Positions 16,128-24,174 of a stretch of 37,834 bases of DNA are shown one piece after another. Below the pieces are notes generated by a model, which searched no databases, was not told where the DNA came from, and was given only the letters and a program-made list of their open reading frames with translations. This stretch comes from an uncultured Alphaproteobacteria bacterium. GTDB lineage: Bacteria > Pseudomonadota > Alphaproteobacteria > Methylaequorales > Methylaequoraceae. Each line of letters opens with the position of its first letter. Position 1 is the first letter of the stretch. The stretch spans positions 1 to 37,834 of the forward strand of contig CACEWP010000011.1 in the NCBI GenBank assembly GCA_902563305.1. The letters run 5' to 3'. The translations under genes and the position numbers were made by a program.

Positions 16128-17897
16128 ATGATATCAGAAAATAATTTAATTGATGCAAATAAAAAAAACAATACGGAAATTAACAATTGCTCAATTAAAG
16201 GATATTATTGGTTAGAGAATAAAGTAAATGAATCTGAAGTTAATAAACTTAAAAATCAATTAAATTTAGACTTATATATAGCCAAACTTGCTGCTTCCAG
16301 GGGAGTAACAAATACAAATTTCTTAAATTATACCCAACCGAAGGTTAAAACATCATTACCTGATCCATTAATATTAGATGATATGGAAAAAGCAACCTCT
16401 AAAATTATTCAATACATAAAAAGAAAAAAAAAAATAGGAATGATTGGTGATTATGATGTAGATGGTTCTAGTGCAACCTCTTTATTATGTAATTTTTTTT
16501 CTGATATTGGTGTTTCTTATGAGTACTATATTCCAGATAGAATTAAAGAAGGTTATGGGCCAAACATTAATGCTTTTAAAAGCTTAAAAAAAAAAGGTTG
16601 TAATCTGGTTCTTACATTAGATTGCGGAACTACCGCAAACGAATCAATTAATTTAATTGTAAAAGAGAACGTTGAGATTATTGTTGTTGATCATCATTTA
16701 GAATCTGACATTTTACCAAATGCATTCGCAATTATAAACCCGCAAAAAAAAGAGGATTCTTCAAAATTAAATAATTTATGTGCTACTGGTGTTGTTTTCT
16801 TTTTAATTGTTTCTATAAATAGAGAACTGAAAAAACAAAATTACTTTAATTCAGCCTCTCCAAATTTAATTAAATATTTAGATCTTGTTGCACTGGCAAC
16901 AGTTTGTGATCTAGTAAAATTAGATCAAATTAACAGAGCTTTTGTAAAACAAGGTGTGAAGATAATCAACCAGACAACAAATATCGGTTTGAATTCACTT
17001 GTTGAAGAATCTTCTATAAATCAGTCTATCAATGAATATCACTTGGGATTTATTTTAGGTCCAAGGATTAATGCAGGTGGAAGAGTAGGGGATTCTAAAA
17101 TAGGAGTTAATCTATTGACCTCAAAAGAAAAAAATATATCAAGTATTTTGTCAAAAAAACTCTGTGATTTTAATAACCTTAGAAAAAGTATAGAGAGAAA
17201 AGTTGAAAAAGAGGCTTTGGCTCAAGTTGAAAAAGATAGTAATGATATAATATGTGTTAGTAAAAAAAATTGGCATCCAGGTGTTCTAGGAATTGTTGCA
17301 TCAAGGTTAACTGAGAAGTACATGCGTCCGTCAATTGTAATTTCTGAAGACTTAGAAATATGTTCTGCATCTTGTAGATCTGTAAAGAGTTTCGATATGG
17401 GTAAATTGATTTTGGACTCTATCAAAAGTGGAGAATTAATTTCTGGTGGTGGCCACAAAATGGCAGGTGGCTTTACAATTAAAAGATCAAAAATTTTAGA
17501 TTTTAAAACTTTTCTTAAAAATAAGTATAAACAAAAAAGAGAAGATTTAGAAAAAATATATGATTCAGAATTAAAAATTTCGTTAATAGATAACGATTTG
17601 TATAACAAGGTAAATGAATTCTCTCCATTTGGAATTGGTAATCCAAGACCAAAATTTATTATTACAAATTGTTATATTCGATATCCTAGAGTGGTTGGCG
17701 AAAAACATCTTTCTTTGTATCTTGAAGATACATATGCCAACAAAATTAAGGCAATTGCATTCAATTCTCTTGGGACCAAATTAGGTGAGATGCTTCAAGC
17801 ACTGGATCAAATTAATACTATTGTGGTTAGTTTATCATTAAATAGTTGGGCGGGGAAAAATAATATTGAAGTTATTATCGAAGATTTAATTACTTAA
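16128..17897 (+). CDS. recJ: Single-stranded-DNA-specific exonuclease RecJ
   Basis: The 589-residue DHH-superfamily nuclease has motif I GDYDVDGSSATSLL (107-120), LTLDCGTT, the DHH motif VVDHH (187-190) and the DHHA1 motif SGGGHKMAGGF. The C-terminal OB-like region contains FGIGNPRPKF. RecJ degrades single-stranded DNA 5' to 3' in recombination and mismatch repair. There is no Shine-Dalgarno; a TATGAT at 16111-16116 lies only 11 bases before the ATG. The 3' end overlaps the next minus-strand gene by 4 bp. Confidence 0.96.
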   Translation: MISENNLIDANKKNNTEINNCSIKGYYWLENKVNESEVNKLKNQLNLDLYIAKLAASRGVTNTNFLNYTQPKVKTSLPDPLILDDMEKATSKIIQYIKRKKKIGMIGDYDVDGSSATSLLCNFFSDIGVSYEYYIPDRIKEGYGPNINAFKSLKKKGCNLVLTLDCGTTANESINLIVKENVEIIVVDHHLESDILPNAFAIINPQKKEDSSKLNNLCATGVVFFLIVSINRELKKQNYFNSASPNLIKYLDLVALATVCDLVKLDQINRAFVKQGVKIINQTTNIGLNSLVEESSINQSINEYHLGFILGPRINAGGRVGDSKIGVNLLTSKEKNISSILSKKLCDFNNLRKSIERKVEKEALAQVEKDSNDIICVSKKNWHPGVLGIVASRLTEKYMRPSIVISEDLEICSASCRSVKSFDMGKLILDSIKSGELISGGGHKMAGGFTIKRSKILDFKTFLKNKYKQKREDLEKIYDSELKISLIDNDLYNKVNEFSPFGIGNPRPKFIITNCYIRYPRVVGEKHLSLYLEDTYANKIKAIAFNSLGTKLGEMLQALDQINTIVVSLSLNSWAGKNNIEVIIEDLIT

Positions 17898-18241
17898 TCG
17901 ACTATTCTCATCTGAGTATAATAGATCCTACAATCCGAACCATCTGTAGCTATTAAACAGTTTAAGTACTCTGAGAGTCTTGCATTAGAGCAACCTGCTT
18001 CTTTATAAAGTGGTATGCCTTGAAAATTTTGTTCGAAATGTGATTTAAATCTCTCTAATTCTGAGTGCTTAATATTTGGAGAGTTTTTAAATTTGTTTTT
18101 TATTTGACTAATTGCTTGTTCGTATGGAAAAATTATTTCGTATCCCCTGAGATTGCAAAGATGATTACTAGCTTCTTTGCTGAACAGATTTGAGGGAGAA
18201 GAAAAAATCATAAACAAAATTATAAAAACAAAATTTCTCAT
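17894..18241 (-). CDS. Small secreted protein of unknown function
   Basis: I do not recognise this 115-residue protein. It starts with a clear signal peptide (MRNF, a hydrophobic core to about residue 14, cleavage near residues 20-24), so it should be periplasmic or exported. The mature part has four cysteines (C29, C84, C95, C104), enough for two disulfides, and is otherwise helical and polar (EQAISQIKNKF, ELERFKSHFEQNF). There is no lipobox. It converges on recJ with a 4-bp overlap and lies head to head with tRNA-Glu. The signal peptide and preserved frame suggest a real gene. Confidence 0.7.
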   Translation of the reverse strand: MRNFVFIILFMIFSSPSNLFSKEASNHLCNLRGYEIIFPYEQAISQIKNKFKNSPNIKHSELERFKSHFEQNFQGIPLYKEAGCSNARLSEYLNCLIATDGSDCRIYYTQMRIVD

Positions 18242-18251
18242 AATAAATTAA

Positions 18252-18279
18252 TTTACTTATAAATTAAAAAGATTATATA
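18252..18279 (+). promoter_or_regulatory. Candidate promoter for tRNA-Glu
   Basis: TTTACT (18252-18257) and TATATA (18274-18279) are spaced by 16 bases in the 72-bp gap before tRNA-Glu. The AT-rich background makes this match weak. Confidence 0.3.
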
Positions 18280-18313
18280 TATAGGCATAATAATTATTTT
18301 CAAGTTAAAAATT

Positions 18314-18389
18314 GTCCCCTTCGTCTAGTGGTTTAGGACACCGCCCTTTCACGGCGGCAACACGGGTTCGAATCCCGTAGGGGACGCCA
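18314..18389 (+). tRNA. tRNA-Glu (anticodon TTC)
   Basis: Acceptor GTCCCCT pairs with AGGGGAC. The anticodon arm is CCGCC-CTTTCAC-GGCGG (anticodon TTC), the T arm is ACGGG-TTCGAAT-CCCGT, and the discriminator is G with an encoded CCA. All stems pair. It lies between the unknown secreted protein and tonB, both on the opposite strand. Confidence 0.98.
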
Positions 18390-18411
18390 ACATCTAATTT
18401 AAAAAACATAG

Positions 18412-19143
18412 TTACTTGGTTAGAACAAATTTAACTGGAATGTTTACGATATCGTCAACATATTTGTTTCCCATCTTAGCAGGTTTAAATTTCCATGTTT
18501 TTAATGTTTGTATACTAACATCATCAAAGACTTTAAAACCACTTGATTCCAAAATTCTTATGTATTTTACATTTCCTTCTTTGTCTACATTAGTTTGAAG
18601 TATAACTCTGCCTTCCCATCCTTTTTTTCTTGCAATTAATGGATATGTTGGATGTGGGTTTTCCTCAGAACCAATTTTATAAGTTGCGCTAGATTTTGGA
18701 GGTGTAACTATCTTACTTGATTTCTGATGTGAAGAAAACTTTGGATTCTTAATTTTGTTTTTAGATTCTTTATTTAACTTTTTTTTTTCAAGGTTGCTAT
18801 TATCAAAGTTTTCTTCATTTAAATTTGAAGAATTCTTAATAATGGGGTCGATTTGTGACTTATCTATTTCATCCTTTAAGTTTTTATTTGTTTTATTTGA
18901 AATTGAGGGTGTTTGCCTTTTTGAAGCCATATTTCTATCAATTGATTTAAGAGTGTCAGAGTTATCAATTTTAGGCATTTCTTTCGTGTTTTGATAAGAG
19001 CTTTTTAATTCAACTTCGATCATAGAAGTGTTTGGCAAAAGCTTCTTTTTGTTTCCTTCAATCAACAGCACCAGGATAATGGAATGAATTGCAAATGAAA
19101 AAAAAAAACTAAGTTTTTTGTAAGCTTTTAATTCCGTTTTCAT
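18412..19143 (-). CDS. tonB: TonB-family energy transducer
   Basis: The 243-residue protein has one N-terminal membrane helix (about 11-27, FFFSFAIHSIILVLLIEG with the conserved Ser-His pair of TonB), a long periplasmic spacer rich in Lys, Asn and Ser rather than Pro, and a C-terminal TonB domain: YPLIARKKGWEGRVILQ, then ESSGFKVFDDVSIQTLKTW and KFKP. It should transmit ExbBD energy to the receptor encoded just upstream, whose stop overlaps this ATG by one base (TAATG). It is probably dedicated to that receptor and under the same cobalamin riboswitch. No exbB or exbD gene is in the window. Confidence 0.9.
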   Translation of the reverse strand: MKTELKAYKKLSFFFSFAIHSIILVLLIEGNKKKLLPNTSMIEVELKSSYQNTKEMPKIDNSDTLKSIDRNMASKRQTPSISNKTNKNLKDEIDKSQIDPIIKNSSNLNEENFDNSNLEKKKLNKESKNKIKNPKFSSHQKSSKIVTPPKSSATYKIGSEENPHPTYPLIARKKGWEGRVILQTNVDKEGNVKYIRILESSGFKVFDDVSIQTLKTWKFKPAKMGNKYVDDIVNIPVKFVLTK

Positions 19144-21191
19144 TAGAAATCTTGAGACAATTTAAAGAAAATATTAAACTCAGGTAAAGGATATACATTA
19201 TAGGCATTATGAGTATTCCCACTTACGGCATAATTATAATAACTTTTATTTAGAATATTATTGGCTAATAAGGATACCTTAGTATTCTTAATTTTTCCTT
19301 TCAAGCCTATATTAACTAAGTAATATTCTGGAATCTTTGGTTGAAAATTTATGGTATCATTTATCATTCTAGCAGTACTTCTATAAAATAGTTCCGTACT
19401 AAGTGTAAAATTGTCAATCAGGTTCAGGTTCAGTTCCAGTGTATTGGTTAAACTAGGAACTCCAGGAATTTCATTTCCTCTGTAATTACCACTTCTCATT
19501 TTTGCTTTTGTAAAAGCAAATGAGTTATTAAAATTGACATATTTGTTTAATGTATAGTTTACAGAAGATTCAAATCCATACCTTTTGCTTGGCTCTAAAT
19601 TTTTATTAAGAAAATCAACATTATCATAATAAATTTCTGCTCTTAACATCATATAGTAAAAGGAATTGGTAATGTTTAAATTGTTATTTTGAAATTTATG
19701 ACCAATTTCGAAATCATTTGAAGTCTGTGTTCTTAATTTAAAGTCATGACTAACGTTCCAGGCGCTTTGTCCAACTCTTTGGTCAACATTGGGGTAAGTG
19801 AAACTTCTTCCTAAACGGGCAAAGATATTTCCATAATCTTCAAGGCTCCTTTCATAACCTAAATGATATGAATATTGTGGATCATAAGTTAAGGAATCGC
19901 TGTTAGCTCTGTTAGCTCCAGTTGCAGGACCAACAAAGTCTGTGGCTTTTAACCAGTTACCCTGAAACCTAGCACCTAAACCTATTTTGTTCAATGCATT
20001 TAATTTAGTTTCAAAATTGTAATATAGGCCTAAGTTAGTATCTGAAAATTTATACACATTGGTGGTGGCTCCTCCACGCCCGGCTGGGTTATTTGACATT
20101 CTGTCAGACCTGTAATAAGTATAATTTAAATCAAGTCCTGAAATATTTTCAAATGTTAAGCCAAATTTTTTAAACCTAAATTTAGCTTTTGGGTTATAGG
20201 ACGAAACATACATATTTGAATCTGTAAAGGATGAACCCGCATCAAAAAAAAATGCTTGTGATTTTGTAAATCTATAACTTGCATCATTGATAATTTCAAG
20301 ATTATTATTAGGCATGTAAGCAGAATTTATAAAAACCTTTTGTCCATAGTTTGTTGCGAAATCGCGAGGTGTATCAGTTGAACGAGGGTCAATTGGAAAT
20401 CCATCTAATCCATTAAGTGGCCCTGTCGAAAAGGTGTTGACCGGAACATCCCCTGGCAATTCAATATATCGATCATGAGCAGCTAAGTTAAAATGTAGAG
20501 TATGTTTAGGGTTGATATTAAAATTAAACTCTAAATTTCCATTTTTTTGTCTTAATGCATTATTTCTGCGATAGCCATCTGACACAATGTAATTTGAATT
20601 TCCTGTCACTGAAATATTTTCTAAAGATTTAGTTCCTGACACAAACCCTTCAAATTGACCAAATGATCCAAAGGATGTTGATGCCTGGTAAATATCTTCA
20701 GTTCCTGGAAGTTGATCAGTTATAATATTTATAGCTCCCGCAGTAGCATTTCCTCCATACAAAACAGAAGCACTATTACCTTTAATAATTTCTATCCTCT
20801 CAATACTACTAACTGGTATATTAATAAGATCTGCATCACTTAGGTCTATATTTGAGAGTTTGTGCCCATTAAGTAAAATAAGTGTGTTCGATGAGGAGGT
20901 GTCCGCAAAACCTCTCATATCTATAGTCTGGTATGAACCAAATCCTGTAGAACCATATAAATCTTTGAATGAAATTCCAGGAACTTTTGATATTATTTCT
21001 GGTAAAGATGCACCAGGATATTTTTGGATATCATTTTTTAATAATATAATAGTACTGCTTCCTGTCATGCTATTGTTGATGAGTTTCGATGCCGTAACTG
21101 TAATTTCTTTTTCAAGATTCTCTGAATAAGTTTCTGATGAAAAAGTAACTAAAATTGAATATAAAATTAAATGATAAAACTGTTTTTTCAT
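19143..21191 (-). CDS. btuB: TonB-dependent outer-membrane receptor, probable cobalamin (BtuB-like) transporter
   Basis: From the chosen ATG the protein has 682 residues: signal peptide MKKQFYHLILYSILV..., TonB box EITVTAS, a plug domain (KYPGASLPEIISKVPGISF, IERIEIIKGNSASVLYGG, NATAGAINIIT) and a 22-strand-type barrel ending in Phe (KLSQDF). I chose 21191 because AGGA is correctly placed before it and a signal peptide begins there; an in-frame ATG at 21233 would add 14 residues ahead of the signal. Substrate is inferred from the cobalamin riboswitch in the leader and the BtuB-like TonB box, not from binding residues. tonB follows with a 1-bp overlap. Confidence 0.88.
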   Translation of the reverse strand: MKKQFYHLILYSILVTFSSETYSENLEKEITVTASKLINNSMTGSSTIILLKNDIQKYPGASLPEIISKVPGISFKDLYGSTGFGSYQTIDMRGFADTSSSNTLILLNGHKLSNIDLSDADLINIPVSSIERIEIIKGNSASVLYGGNATAGAINIITDQLPGTEDIYQASTSFGSFGQFEGFVSGTKSLENISVTGNSNYIVSDGYRRNNALRQKNGNLEFNFNINPKHTLHFNLAAHDRYIELPGDVPVNTFSTGPLNGLDGFPIDPRSTDTPRDFATNYGQKVFINSAYMPNNNLEIINDASYRFTKSQAFFFDAGSSFTDSNMYVSSYNPKAKFRFKKFGLTFENISGLDLNYTYYRSDRMSNNPAGRGGATTNVYKFSDTNLGLYYNFETKLNALNKIGLGARFQGNWLKATDFVGPATGANRANSDSLTYDPQYSYHLGYERSLEDYGNIFARLGRSFTYPNVDQRVGQSAWNVSHDFKLRTQTSNDFEIGHKFQNNNLNITNSFYYMMLRAEIYYDNVDFLNKNLEPSKRYGFESSVNYTLNKYVNFNNSFAFTKAKMRSGNYRGNEIPGVPSLTNTLELNLNLIDNFTLSTELFYRSTARMINDTINFQPKIPEYYLVNIGLKGKIKNTKVSLLANNILNKSYYNYAVSGNTHNAYNVYPLPEFNIFFKLSQDF

Positions 21192-21249
21192 TTTTTCCTG
21201 ACTATGATTTATAAAAGTAAGTTTAACTTTCATAATTATTAATATTTAA

Positions 21250-21288
21250 GTAGGAAAAATTCCCACTGAGGTTAAACGCGTCACCTCA
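21250..21288 (-). promoter_or_regulatory. Hairpins downstream of the cobalamin aptamer (expression platform candidate)
   Basis: Read on the minus strand, TGAGGT and ACCTCA (21283-21288 and 21267-21272) form a 6-bp stem with a 10-base loop. A second imperfect stem follows at once (GTGGGAA with TTCCTAC, 21266-21250). The first loop contains GACG (21282-21279), complementary to CGTC (21414-21411) in an aptamer loop, so a kissing interaction like L5-L13 is possible. There is no long U tract, so the mechanism is not obviously transcription termination. Confidence 0.45.
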
Positions 21289-21334
21289 ATGGATATAGAC
21301 CATAATCAGAAGACCAACCCGTAGCCTGATTGAA

Positions 21335-21490
21335 TGACGCTAACTTAGCAGGTTTCCTGACTTATTGCTTTAGGCTCCGTCGCCTTCCCAAAAAATATCA
21401 GTGGCATAATGACGTAACTCACAATTTACAGTAGCGGGGGCTGCACTAGACTTTAACTAGTTTCCCTTTTAACCCTTGCGGGCACTAAAT
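21335..21490 (-). promoter_or_regulatory. Cobalamin (vitamin B12) riboswitch aptamer
   Basis: On the minus strand the conserved blocks occur in the correct order: AAAAGGGAAAC, GCAGCCCCCGCTACTGT (21444-21428), GCCACTG (near 21405-21399), TGGGAAGGCG (21390-21381) and the B12 box AGTCAGGAAACCTGCT (21362-21347). These match the adenosylcobalamin/cobalamin riboswitch consensus very closely. It sits in the leader of the TonB-dependent receptor gene, with a promoter immediately 5'. Ligand binding should repress receptor and tonB expression. Outer boundaries are approximate. Confidence 0.95.
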
Positions 21491-21499
21491 CTTAATATC

Positions 21500-21527
21500 A
21501 TATTATTTTTATTAGTATTAAAGTCAA
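21500..21527 (-). promoter_or_regulatory. Promoter for the riboswitch-receptor-tonB unit
   Basis: On the minus strand TTGACT (21527-21522) and TAATAT (21505-21500) are separated by 16 bases. Transcription would start near 21493, just before the first aptamer helix. This is the only good promoter pair between the aptamer and the divergent msrA. Confidence 0.55.
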
Positions 21528-21551
21528 TTTAATTATAGAACAAAAGTTGTG

Positions 21552-22097
21552 ATGAGTATATTTGATAAAGACCTTACTATAGATAAACCAAGGCATCTCT
21601 CTCATATATTCTTTGGTATGGGTTGTTTTTGGGGAGCTGAAAGAAAATTTTGGCAGTTAGATGGATTGTACACAACTGCTGTCGGATACGCTGGGGGGCA
21701 TACTTTAGACCCAACTTACGAAACTGTTTGTAATGGAAACACAGGTCATGCAGAAGTTGTAAAAGTAATTTATGATCAACAAATGGTTGATTTAAAACAA
21801 CTACTAAAAATTTTTTGGGAGTCTCATGATCCTACTCAATTAAATAGACAAGGAAATGATATTGGCAGTCAATATAGATCAATCATCTTAACAGATAATA
21901 GTGGAGAAATTGAAACTCTGGAGGGTTCCAAAAAGAAATTTCAAATTGAACTAGATAAACTGTCATATGGATCAATTAAAACCGAAATAGTACTTCTTGA
22001 TAAATTTTATTTAGCTGAAGATTATCATCAAAAGTATTTACATAAAAACCCAAATGGGTATTGTGGTTTAAAAGGAACTGGTGCTAATTACACCTAG
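21552..22097 (+). CDS. msrA: Peptide methionine sulfoxide reductase A
   Basis: The 181-residue enzyme has the catalytic motif GMGCFWGAER (Cys25), AVGYAGG, HAEVVKVIYD, FWESHDPTQLNRQGNDIGSQ and AEDYHQKY. A recycling cysteine sits near the C-terminus (NPNGYCGL). It reduces Met-S-sulfoxide in proteins. The ATG at 21552 is preferred; an in-frame GTG at 21549 would add one residue. It diverges from the riboswitch-controlled receptor, with no sign of shared control. Confidence 0.97.
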   Translation: MSIFDKDLTIDKPRHLSHIFFGMGCFWGAERKFWQLDGLYTTAVGYAGGHTLDPTYETVCNGNTGHAEVVKVIYDQQMVDLKQLLKIFWESHDPTQLNRQGNDIGSQYRSIILTDNSGEIETLEGSKKKFQIELDKLSYGSIKTEIVLLDKFYLAEDYHQKYLHKNPNGYCGLKGTGANYT

Positions 22098-22696
22098 TAA
22101 AAGTATCTTCCCAAACCTAATGTGAAAATAATTTGTCCTCCGAGTGAATGTACCAAAACACATGTGAAAAATGATTCTTTTATATACAAGTAAGAAAAAA
22201 TTGGTGAAGCAATTGCTGTTATTAAAATCGCATGAAGATTATTAAAAACAATGTGAGCAAAAGAAAAAAAAAATAAATTTAAAAGTGTGAGTAATAATAA
22301 ATTCCCACTGAAAAGTTTCTTATATCTGTGATAAAAGTAAACTCTGTAGATAATTTCTTGTGGGATTACTGAAAAAAATGGATAGATAAACATTACTATA
22401 ACCCACAAGCGAAAATTATTTTTCGGAAAACTAAAAAGAAGACTTGGATCATAAAATAAAACATACAAATAACCAAAAATAAGAAATACCAAAAAACAAA
22501 TGAAAGTGATTTTCCAACTTATTTTTTTTTTTAGAAACTTAAATTGAAAACTTTTGTCTTGTCTTAGCTTTATAAATGTAAATATAAAGACGAGATACAA
22601 TAAAGTGAAAATTAATATCTTAGACTGAAAAATTAGAATGAATAATGGTAAAAATAAATAAATAAAAGATAATTCAAATTTTAAGGAACTAGCCAT
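22094..22696 (-). CDS. CPBP-family (CAAX protease-like) membrane protein with altered motifs
   Basis: The 200-residue protein is very hydrophobic, with about six membrane segments. The family's motif 1 (EExxxR) reads QEIIYR (113-118) and motif 2 (FxxxH) is FSFAH (144-148). Motif 3 shows VHSLGGQ, in which the His is kept (H183) but the Asn expected four residues later is Gly. CPBP proteins are intramembrane Rce1-like proteases; with the first glutamate replaced by Gln, activity is uncertain. It overlaps the upstream flavoprotein gene by 16 bp and msrA by 4 bp tail to tail, so it ends the minus-strand trio. Confidence 0.72.
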   Translation of the reverse strand: MASSLKFELSFIYLFLPLFILIFQSKILIFTLLYLVFIFTFIKLRQDKSFQFKFLKKKISWKITFICFLVFLIFGYLYVLFYDPSLLFSFPKNNFRLWVIVMFIYPFFSVIPQEIIYRVYFYHRYKKLFSGNLLLLTLLNLFFFSFAHIVFNNLHAILITAIASPIFSYLYIKESFFTCVLVHSLGGQIIFTLGLGRYFY

Positions 22697-23298
22697 TTTG
22701 ATTCAATGTTGAGATTAGAATTATCTCTATTTATTTTAAATAAAGCTCTCCGATGTCCTTGACTTGCTAAAAATAACCACTCTATTTCATATATAAAAAT
22801 TCTTATAACTGTAAAATTTTCGAAACCTTTCTTGGCTTCTTCATAGGAAGGTGCTTCTAGTTCAAATTTATTTGGAAAACCAGAAGTTGGATTATTAGAA
22901 ACTTCTCCAGGAGGGCAAGATGTTAAATAACACCTCTTAGACCAATTCGTAAGTTTGTCCCACGATTCTTTTTTAGATTTTTCTAAAATTGTTGTACCTC
23001 GAATTCTTAGTTGAATTTTTTTTTGATCGTCATAAAAAACCAAACATGTAAAGTTATTATTTATTAAATGTTTAACTTTTTCAGATCTATTATCAGTATG
23101 AATGCCAATAGTTAAATCTTCTTGCGAGAAACTTCTTAATACCACTGTTCTCGCATCAGGTTTGTTATGTAAATCTACAGTATTAAGAACAAGATTATGG
23201 AAATTAGATTTTCTTTTTTTCACACCTTGGAATAAAAGAGAATAAATCTCTTTTCTTGTTTCTTCGAGTGAATTATAAAATTTTGGAAGTTCTTTCAT
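22681..23298 (-). CDS. Pyridoxamine 5'-phosphate oxidase-family flavoprotein
   Basis: The 205-residue protein has the split-barrel FMN-binding fold: PDARTVVLRSF, IHTDNRSEKVKHL, LVFYDDQKKIQLRIRG and the C-terminal EIEWLFLASQGHRRALF with KWLVP. It resembles the PNPOx-like branch (Alr4036-type) more than textbook PdxH, since the usual RxxPQxxxW segment is not seen. It may still oxidise pyridoxine or pyridoxamine phosphate, or serve another flavin-dependent reaction. The ATGA overlap with the upstream rRNA methylase and the 16-bp overlap with the downstream CPBP gene indicate one operon. Confidence 0.82.
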   Translation of the reverse strand: MKELPKFYNSLEETRKEIYSLLFQGVKKRKSNFHNLVLNTVDLHNKPDARTVVLRSFSQEDLTIGIHTDNRSEKVKHLINNNFTCLVFYDDQKKIQLRIRGTTILEKSKKESWDKLTNWSKRCYLTSCPPGEVSNNPTSGFPNKFELEAPSYEEAKKGFENFTVIRIFIYEIEWLFLASQGHRRALFKINRDNSNLNIESKWLVP

Positions 23299-24014
23299 TT
23301 TCTAAGACATTCGTACAGTGCTATTGAAACGCAACTTGAAACATTCAAACTATCGATTTTTCTGTCATCTACCTTTAAGCTTATTTTAGTTTTGAAATCA
23401 CAGTTCTTTAAAATTAGTGGTCTTATGCCCTTGCCCTCTGAACCAAATATTAAAACTTTTTTTAGATCTTTTGGTACCTCAGAAATATTTCTTTTAGCGT
23501 TCATATCAAATCCCACAATCCAATAACCCATTTTTTTCAATTTTTCAACTGTTCTGTTTAAGTTGATAACTTCAATAAAGTTAATTTTTTCAAATGCTCC
23601 GCTTGCTGATTTAATTAAAAAGGGATTTGTTTTGAAAGAGTTATCTTTATTTGAAATTATTGTTTTTATTCCAAATAAATAAGATGTTCTTAAAATAGAT
23701 CCAACATTTTGTGAATCATTTAAAGAATCTAGTATTACAATGTTTTTTTCATTTTTATTAATTTCCTCCAAACTAATTTGTTTTAAACTTTTACATTTCA
23801 ATAAAATACCTTGGTGAACATTATTTTTAATTTCAGAATCTATTTCTTTTCTTGAAACAATATAAAGTTTACTTATCCCTCTATTTTCAATTACAAATTT
23901 ATTTTTTTCAAAAAACTCTTTTGTACACTTTAAGGAAATTATAACCCTTTTATAGTTTTCAATTGCAGCTAGTGCCGCATGTTGTCCCATTATTATGTCA
24001 ATTTGATTGTCCAT
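23295..24014 (-). CDS. rlmB: SpoU/TrmH-family RNA 2'-O-methyltransferase, RlmB-like
   Basis: The 239-residue SPOUT methylase has an N-terminal RNA-binding L30-like segment (MGQHAALAAIEN) and the three SpoU motifs: NVGSILRTSYLFG, LIFGSEGKGIRPL and DSLNVSSCVSIALYE. RlmB methylates G2251 of 23S rRNA using S-adenosylmethionine. The position beside tRNA-Tyr upstream of the secE-nusG locus is seen in other alphaproteobacteria and supports RlmB over a tRNA methylase. It leads a three-gene minus-strand operon. Confidence 0.9.
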   Translation of the reverse strand: MDNQIDIIMGQHAALAAIENYKRVIISLKCTKEFFEKNKFVIENRGISKLYIVSRKEIDSEIKNNVHQGILLKCKSLKQISLEEINKNEKNIVILDSLNDSQNVGSILRTSYLFGIKTIISNKDNSFKTNPFLIKSASGAFEKINFIEVINLNRTVEKLKKMGYWIVGFDMNAKRNISEVPKDLKKVLIFGSEGKGIRPLILKNCDFKTKISLKVDDRKIDSLNVSSCVSIALYECLRK

Positions 24015-24043
24015 TTATTTATAATAAATTTAAATTTTTTTCC

Positions 24044-24073
24044 TTTACAATTCATAGGCTTTAAAAGTATACA
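24044..24073 (+). promoter_or_regulatory. Candidate promoter for tRNA-Tyr
   Basis: TTTACA (24044-24049, 5 of 6 consensus) and TATACA (24068-24073) are spaced by 18 bases, with the predicted start a few bases before the tRNA at 24084. Confidence 0.45.
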
Positions 24074-24083
24074 TTCATCTTAT

Positions 24084-24169
24084 GGAGGGATGGTAGAGTG
24101 GTCAAATACATCAGACTGTAAATCTGACGGCGTAAGCCTACGTAGGTTCAAATCCTACTCCCTCCACCA
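24084..24169 (+). tRNA. tRNA-Tyr (anticodon GTA)
   Basis: This 86-base class II tRNA has acceptor GGAGGGA/TCCCTCC, anticodon arm TCAGA-CTGTAAA-TCTGA (anticodon GTA), a long variable arm and T arm GTAGG-TTCAAAT-CCTAC. A discriminator A and an encoded CCA follow. It is the first of three tRNAs before secE. Confidence 0.98.
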
Positions 24170-24174
24170 CTTTC

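Noticed and set aside
21192-21233. Earlier in-frame ATG for the TonB-dependent receptor at 21233
   Set aside because: It would put 14 polar residues ahead of the signal peptide; the ATG at 21191 has AGGA correctly spaced.
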